64,000 nucleotides of DNA from Streptomyces carminius (lineage in GTDB: Bacteria > Actinomycetota > Actinomycetes > Streptomycetales > Streptomycetaceae), in the NCBI RefSeq assembly GCF_002794255.1, contig NZ_PGGW01000040.1:1-64000 (forward strand), read 5' to 3'. Shown here one piece after another: positions 60,530 to 64,000 of the stretch. The notes beneath the pieces were generated by a model. The model saw nothing but the letters and a program-made list of their open reading frames with translations, did not search any database and was not told where the DNA came from. Numbering within the stretch: the first letter of the stretch is position 1; each line of letters opens with the position of its first letter. The position numbers were made by a program, and so were the translations under genes.

Positions 60530-60550
60530 AAGGAGATTTCGCATCTCCTT
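60530..60550. promoter_or_regulatory. Inverted repeat AAGGAGAT/ATCTCCTT
   Basis: 8-bp perfect arms with a 5-bp spacer in the same long gap. Could be an operator or a hairpin masking a Shine-Dalgarno-like sequence; no ORF follows it. Nothing else supportable up to 61021. Confidence 0.35.
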
Positions 60551-61021
60551 CCAAGTCTCACAACAAGCGGAATGAAGCGTTCCTTTTTCTTCTGCGAAGA
60601 CGTTGTCCCCGCCGGAAGGGATTCTTCCAGCAGGGTCCGTCATTCCCGGCGGCGCGGGTTGACCAGCCCCGGCGACCTGGTCACGAACAGCTGTGGTTCC
60701 CGGAGGGGAACGGGGTAATGTTCTTCCACCACCTGCCCCGTCGTCGTCCGATCACCAGTCGGGGGCAACCGCCGCGATGGGCAGGCCCGGACCCGTCACC
60801 GTTCTCTGTCCGCCCGTCCAAGAGGAGCTCAGACCACCCATGGCCCCCGCCGCCCGGCCAGGCGCCGCCATACGCACTCCCCGGTGCGTCACCACGTCGG
60901 CCGATCCCACCGCCCCGCCCCCCTCCCGGCGGGGAACGGCACACCGCGCCGTTCCCCTGCCCGCCTCCGCCGGCAGCGGGGAGCACGGCAGGGGCACCCC
61001 GGCAGATATGAGGGCCGGCGA

Positions 61022-61792
61022 GTGACCGACCAACTCCCCAGGATCGACTCGCTCAACCTCGCCGATGTGCTCCACCGCCGGCAGCCGATGCCCGACAACA
61101 GCTTTCTGGGCCACCTCCCCGACCCGCTCTGGCCACTCTTCGTCACCGGTCAGGGCTCCGGCGTCCGGCTCTACCCCGTCCGTTACACCAGGCTCACGGA
61201 ACTGCCCCTCGGTCCCGAGGACGGAACCGTCTTCGTCGTGCTGAAGGGCTGTGTCGCCCAGAAGCGCCATCCCTACGGCCCCCGGGACACCCAGATCGTT
61301 CGCTTCCGCGGGGCGGGGCAGCTCCTCGGCGAGGTCAAACTCCTCGATCCTCGTTCGTCGGTGGAGACTGTCTGCCTGGACGAGACCTGGGTACTGGCGT
61401 ACGACATCGAGCGAATGCACCGGTTGCTCACACGCAACCGCGGCGCGGGGCGGCAGGCGCTGCTGCTCAGCCTCGAGGAGCGCAACCGGACCGACGAGGC
61501 GGTGTACTGCACCGTGACCCGGCCGCCCCTCACACGGGTGAGTGCACTCCTGCACCATCTCGCCGCCACCGTCGGTACGAGGCACCCGGACGGGACGGTC
61601 CAGATCGCCGGCCCGCGGCAGACGGATCTCGCCGACGCGCTGCTGGTCAGCCGGTCCACCGTCGAGAACGCCGTCTCCGTGCTGCGGGCCGGGCACGTGG
61701 TCGTCAGCAGTTACCGCCGGTTCCTGGTGACCGATCCCGCCGAGCTCGCCCGTCTCGCCGGAGTTCCCGAGAACAGTCGGCAGCCGGTCTGA
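61022..61792 (+). CDS. Crp/Fnr-family transcriptional regulator
   Basis: 256 residues from the GTG at 61022. The N-terminal cyclic-nucleotide-binding-like barrel shows GTVFVVLKGCVAQKRH and FRGAGQLLGEVKLLDPRSSVETVCLDETWVLAYDIERM, a degenerate CAP_ED pattern without the usual phosphate-binding Arg-Ser, followed by an HTH (RQTDLADALLVSRSTVENAVSVLRAGHVVV). It probably does not bind cAMP. It is followed 120 bp on by a membrane protein gene in the same direction. Confidence 0.8.
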   Translation: MTDQLPRIDSLNLADVLHRRQPMPDNSFLGHLPDPLWPLFVTGQGSGVRLYPVRYTRLTELPLGPEDGTVFVVLKGCVAQKRHPYGPRDTQIVRFRGAGQLLGEVKLLDPRSSVETVCLDETWVLAYDIERMHRLLTRNRGAGRQALLLSLEERNRTDEAVYCTVTRPPLTRVSALLHHLAATVGTRHPDGTVQIAGPRQTDLADALLVSRSTVENAVSVLRAGHVVVSSYRRFLVTDPAELARLAGVPENSRQPV

Positions 61793-61913
61793 GCTCTTCC
61801 GCCGGCGCGCCCGGCGAACACCGCGGCCGTCCCCGGCCCGAGGCTCCGTACGTCTCCTCTCGTCCTTCTCCGTCGTCCGCCGAGCCGACGGACACCCGAT
61901 CCGGAACGGAACG

Positions 61914-62462
61914 ATGTACTCCCTCACTCCCCCGCCACCCCAGGAGCTCCACGACGCGGCCACCTCCCTGCCTCCCCAGGCCGTCGTCACCCTGTGGATC
62001 GGCATCCCCACCGTCTTCCTCGGCCTGCTCGGTTTCCTGTGGAATCTCCGGACCCACCGGCGCAACTCCCGGCGGGAGAAGCTCAACGAGCTGGCACGGC
62101 ATCTCACGGACACCCTCCTGCTCGTCCTCGACCTCGCCCAGGGACCTGTCACCCACGACAGCCTCAAGCCCCTGCTCCGCCGACGCGACCTGATCGAGGC
62201 CGTGGCCGCCAGGAACGACACCCTGCGGTCCCCCCTGACCACTGTCGTCGGACGCATCGACGCATACTCCGGGACCGCGACGCCTCCGGGCGACGAGGTG
62301 TTCGCCAAGGTCATGCGAGCCGCGAAGAAGTCGGCCGCCTCCGGAGAGCGGGAGCTCGACGAATGGCTGGCGCAGGCCATACGGCAGGGACGTGCGGCCG
62401 GGCGGCTGACCGAGGCCGTCATGGCCGCCCAGAGTGCGGTCGGTGATCTCCAGGGCAACTGA
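61914..62462 (+). CDS. Single-span membrane protein of unknown function
   Basis: 182 residues. One membrane span near the N-terminus (VVTLWIGIPTVFLGLLGFLW), then a basic stretch (RTHRRNSRREKL) that would stay inside, and a helical cytoplasmic domain (ELARHLTDTLLLVLDLAQG; RELDEWLAQAIRQGRAAG). No motif recognised. It may be co-regulated with the Crp-family gene upstream. Confidence 0.65.
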   Translation: MYSLTPPPPQELHDAATSLPPQAVVTLWIGIPTVFLGLLGFLWNLRTHRRNSRREKLNELARHLTDTLLLVLDLAQGPVTHDSLKPLLRRRDLIEAVAARNDTLRSPLTTVVGRIDAYSGTATPPGDEVFAKVMRAAKKSAASGERELDEWLAQAIRQGRAAGRLTEAVMAAQSAVGDLQGN

Positions 62463-62554
62463 ACAGACCGAAGGGGAGCAGCGGCGGGCGCTTCCTCTCC
62501 ACACGCCGGGGAAAGCCGTTGCGGGTGCGGATCAGGTCCGGGTCCAATACCGGC

Positions 62555-63340
62555 ATGACGGCTTCCGGCACGCACGTCGAACCCCCCGCCCACTTACGGC
62601 TGAACCGGCGCTACTGGGACGAGGAGGCCGCCGCCGCGCACGGCCCGCTCGCCCGCGCCCACTGGTCCGGCCCCGAACCGGGCTGGGGCCTGTGGGGCAC
62701 CCCCGAATCGGAACTCGCCCTCCTGCCCGCCGACCTGGCCGGACGGCGGGTGATCGAGCTGGGCTGCGGCACCGCCTACGTCTCCGCCCGGCTGGCCCGG
62801 GCCGGCGCCCGCCCGGTCGGTGTCGACCTCTCCCGCGAGCAGCTCGCCACCGCACGCGCCATGCAGGCCGAGTTCGGCCTCGGCTTCCCCCTGCTCCTCG
62901 CCGACGCCGAGCGCGTCCCGTGCCGTGACGGCTCGTTCGACCTGGCCGTCAGCGAGTACGGCGCCTCGCTGTGGTGCGATCCCCGCCGCTGGATCCCGGA
63001 GGCCGCCCGGCTGCTGGTGCCCGGCGGCCTGCTGGTCTTCCTGCGCTACTCGCCGCTGTACGCGCTGTGCGCCTCCGACGGGGAGCAGGCGTCCGCCTTC
63101 CTGCGCCGCCCGCAGTTCGACGCCGGCGGCCCGGGGCGGCTGGAGCGGGGCGGGCGCGTGGAGTTCGTACTCCCGCACGGGGAGATGATCCGCGTGCTGC
63201 GCGGGAGCGGCTTCACCGTCGAGAGCCTGACCGAGCTCCGCGCACCGCGCGACGCGCACCGGGACTACCCCGAGGTCTCCGCCGGCTGGGCGCGCAACTG
63301 GCCCTGCGAGGAGGTGTGGACGGCCCGGCTGACGGGTTGA
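62555..63340 (+). CDS. SAM-dependent class I methyltransferase
   Basis: 261 residues from the ATG at 62555. Motif I is VIELGCGTAYVSARLARAGA, the acidic residue after it VGVDLS, motif post-I LLLADAERVPCRDGSFDLAVSEYGAS, and motif III LLVPGGLLVFLRYS. Streptomyces members of this group are often annotated as SAM methyltransferases without a substrate. The start RLNRRYWDEEAAAAHG is typical. A TTG at 62519 would add 12 residues. Confidence 0.88.
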   Translation: MTASGTHVEPPAHLRLNRRYWDEEAAAAHGPLARAHWSGPEPGWGLWGTPESELALLPADLAGRRVIELGCGTAYVSARLARAGARPVGVDLSREQLATARAMQAEFGLGFPLLLADAERVPCRDGSFDLAVSEYGASLWCDPRRWIPEAARLLVPGGLLVFLRYSPLYALCASDGEQASAFLRRPQFDAGGPGRLERGGRVEFVLPHGEMIRVLRGSGFTVESLTELRAPRDAHRDYPEVSAGWARNWPCEEVWTARLTG

Positions 63341-63385
63341 CCCGGGCCGCGCTCCGGCGGGGCACCCTCTTCATTCGCAACCAAT

Positions 63386-63416
63386 GAGTTGCACATGCGG
63401 CACCCATGTGCAACTC
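63386..63416. promoter_or_regulatory. Palindromic operator ahead of the SRPBCC-ArsR operon
   Basis: GAGTTGCACATG (63386-63397) and CATGTGCAACTC (63405-63416), perfect 12-bp arms with a 7-bp spacer. A third half-site GTTGCAC follows at 63421-63427. It lies 38 bp before the first gene, the place for autoregulation by the ArsR protein. Confidence 0.75.
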
Positions 63417-63453
63417 TGGGGTTGCACGACACGACGACGATGGAGGAGTTCCC

Positions 63454-63900
63454 ATGAGCGAGGACCGGATCGAACGCGAGACCCTGATCGCGGCCCCCCT
63501 GGAGCGGGTCTGGTCGCTGGTGGCCCAGCCCGGTTTCTGGGTGGCCGACAAGGCGAGCCTGCCCGGCACCGTGGCCAGGGAGGGCGAGTCGATGGTGGCG
63601 AGGAACGCCGAGCACGGCGACTTCCCGGTGCGCGTGGAGAAGGTGGAACCGCCGACGTATCTGGCGTACCGCTGGACCAGCGCGTTCCCCGGGGAGGAAC
63701 TGCGCGAGGACAACAGCACCCTCGTGGAGTTCACGCTGACCGGGGAAGGCGACCGGACGCGGCTGCGCGTCGTCGAGAGCGGGTTCGCGGCACTGGCCGG
63801 ATCCGCGGAACTGCGCAGTCAGAACCTGAAGGACCACAGCGAGGGCTGGCCGCTGGAGCTCGACGCGCTCAGGAAGCGCGCCGAACAGCCCGCCGCATGA
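63454..63900 (+). CDS. SRPBCC (AHSA1-like) protein
   Basis: 148 residues. Features: DRIERETLIAAPLERVWSLVAQPGFWVADK at the N-terminus, PVRVEKVEPPTYLAYRWTSAF in the middle and VEFTLTGEGDRTRLRVVESGF, then a long C-terminal helix. The fold makes a hydrophobic pocket; AHSA1 members stimulate Hsp90 in eukaryotes, but bacterial ones usually bind small ligands. GGAGGAG precedes the ATG. Coupled to the ArsR gene by ATGA. Confidence 0.9.
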   Translation: MSEDRIERETLIAAPLERVWSLVAQPGFWVADKASLPGTVAREGESMVARNAEHGDFPVRVEKVEPPTYLAYRWTSAFPGEELREDNSTLVEFTLTGEGDRTRLRVVESGFAALAGSAELRSQNLKDHSEGWPLELDALRKRAEQPAA

Positions 63901-64000
63901 CGGAGGAGCACCCCGGTCCCGCCGAGGCCGTCGACAGCGTCCTCGGCGCACTGGCCGATCCGACCCGGCGCCGGCTGCTCGACCTGCTCGCCGAGCGGGG
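63897..64000 (+). CDS. ArsR-family regulator, 5' part
   Basis: Only the first 34 codons are in the window: MTEEHPGPAEAVDSVLGALADPTRRRLLDLLAER. The ALADPTRRRLLDLL helix is the start of an ArsR winged HTH. It overlaps the SRPBCC gene (ATGA), the standard pair, and probably represses both from the palindrome at 63386. Confidence 0.85.
   Translation, partial: MTEEHPGPAEAVDSVLGALADPTRRRLLDLLAER

Overview
The window is high-GC actinobacterial chromosome, almost certainly Streptomyces. It carries a WhiJ-type XRE/DUF397/ATP-binding regulatory module, a HrcA-controlled monocistronic groEL2, a CdgB-type diguanylate cyclase, a DasR-type (dre) operator in front of nagK-nagA, leaderless GTG/ATG starts, GT20/GT81 trehalose and glucosylglycerate enzymes, and WXG100/mycosin genes. 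From memory, the backbone order resembles the cdgB-nagA-nagK-ots-thrC-groEL2-murQ part of the S. coelicolor chromosome. Gene order runs from the WhiJ-like module at the left edge to an ArsR gene cut by the right edge.

Layout. 0-2.5 kb: ATP-binding/XRE/DUF397 module flanked by inverted copies of a ~0.2-kb palindromic repeat; a third copy lies at 6.9 kb. 2.5-7.7 kb: WYL regulator, a Rid protein, an ABC-2 exporter pair and small hypothetical genes. 7.8-17.4 kb: murQ, groEL2, a cold-shock gene, a sulfur carrier with threonine synthase, gpgS, otsA and otsB. 17.5-21.5 kb: a 4-kb island bounded by an identical 33-bp direct repeat that duplicates the 3' end of a DUF3263 gene; it holds a WXG100-like protein, a 755-residue effector-like protein and a membrane-anchored paralogue of that protein's C-terminal domain. 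21.9-22.3 kb: a sugar isomerase (SIS) gene reduced to its two ends.

23.0-31.4 kb: a compact nucleoside-antibiotic cluster whose content (QueD, QueE, GTP cyclohydrolase I, GMP-reductase-like, phosphoribosyltransferase, UbiD-type decarboxylase, Nudix, PfkB kinase, MFS exporter, HAD) matches the tubercidin (7-deaza-adenosine) pathway. Its queE is interrupted by a stop and frameshift near the 5' end. 31.6-35.3 kb: three related Cys-rich membrane-anchored secreted proteins of unknown function. 35.5-38.9 kb: nagK-nagA under a dre site, then a frameshifted sugar-phosphate kinase. Together with murQ and the dead SIS gene these belong to amino-sugar recycling.

39-42.7 kb: a CBM-type membrane protein, cdgB and a flavin reductase, with a consensus Crp motif between the last two. 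42.9-49.3 kb: a type VII-secretion-like locus with two small ESX-type proteins, two tandemly duplicated mycosin proteases with a remnant of the duplicated substrate tail between them, and a Ser/Thr kinase. 49.4-55.6 kb: arfB, terD, an orphan sugar-binding lipoprotein, an HxlR regulator with palindromic operators, an aminotransferase and small hypothetical genes. 55.7-59.6 kb: GntR, a truncated HicB-like gene, a VapBC pair with an inverted-repeat operator and a secreted beta-propeller. 59.6-61 kb: a long non-coding stretch with an orphan intrinsic terminator that may mark a small RNA. 61-64 kb: a Crp-family regulator, a membrane protein, a methyltransferase and the start of an SRPBCC-ArsR operon.
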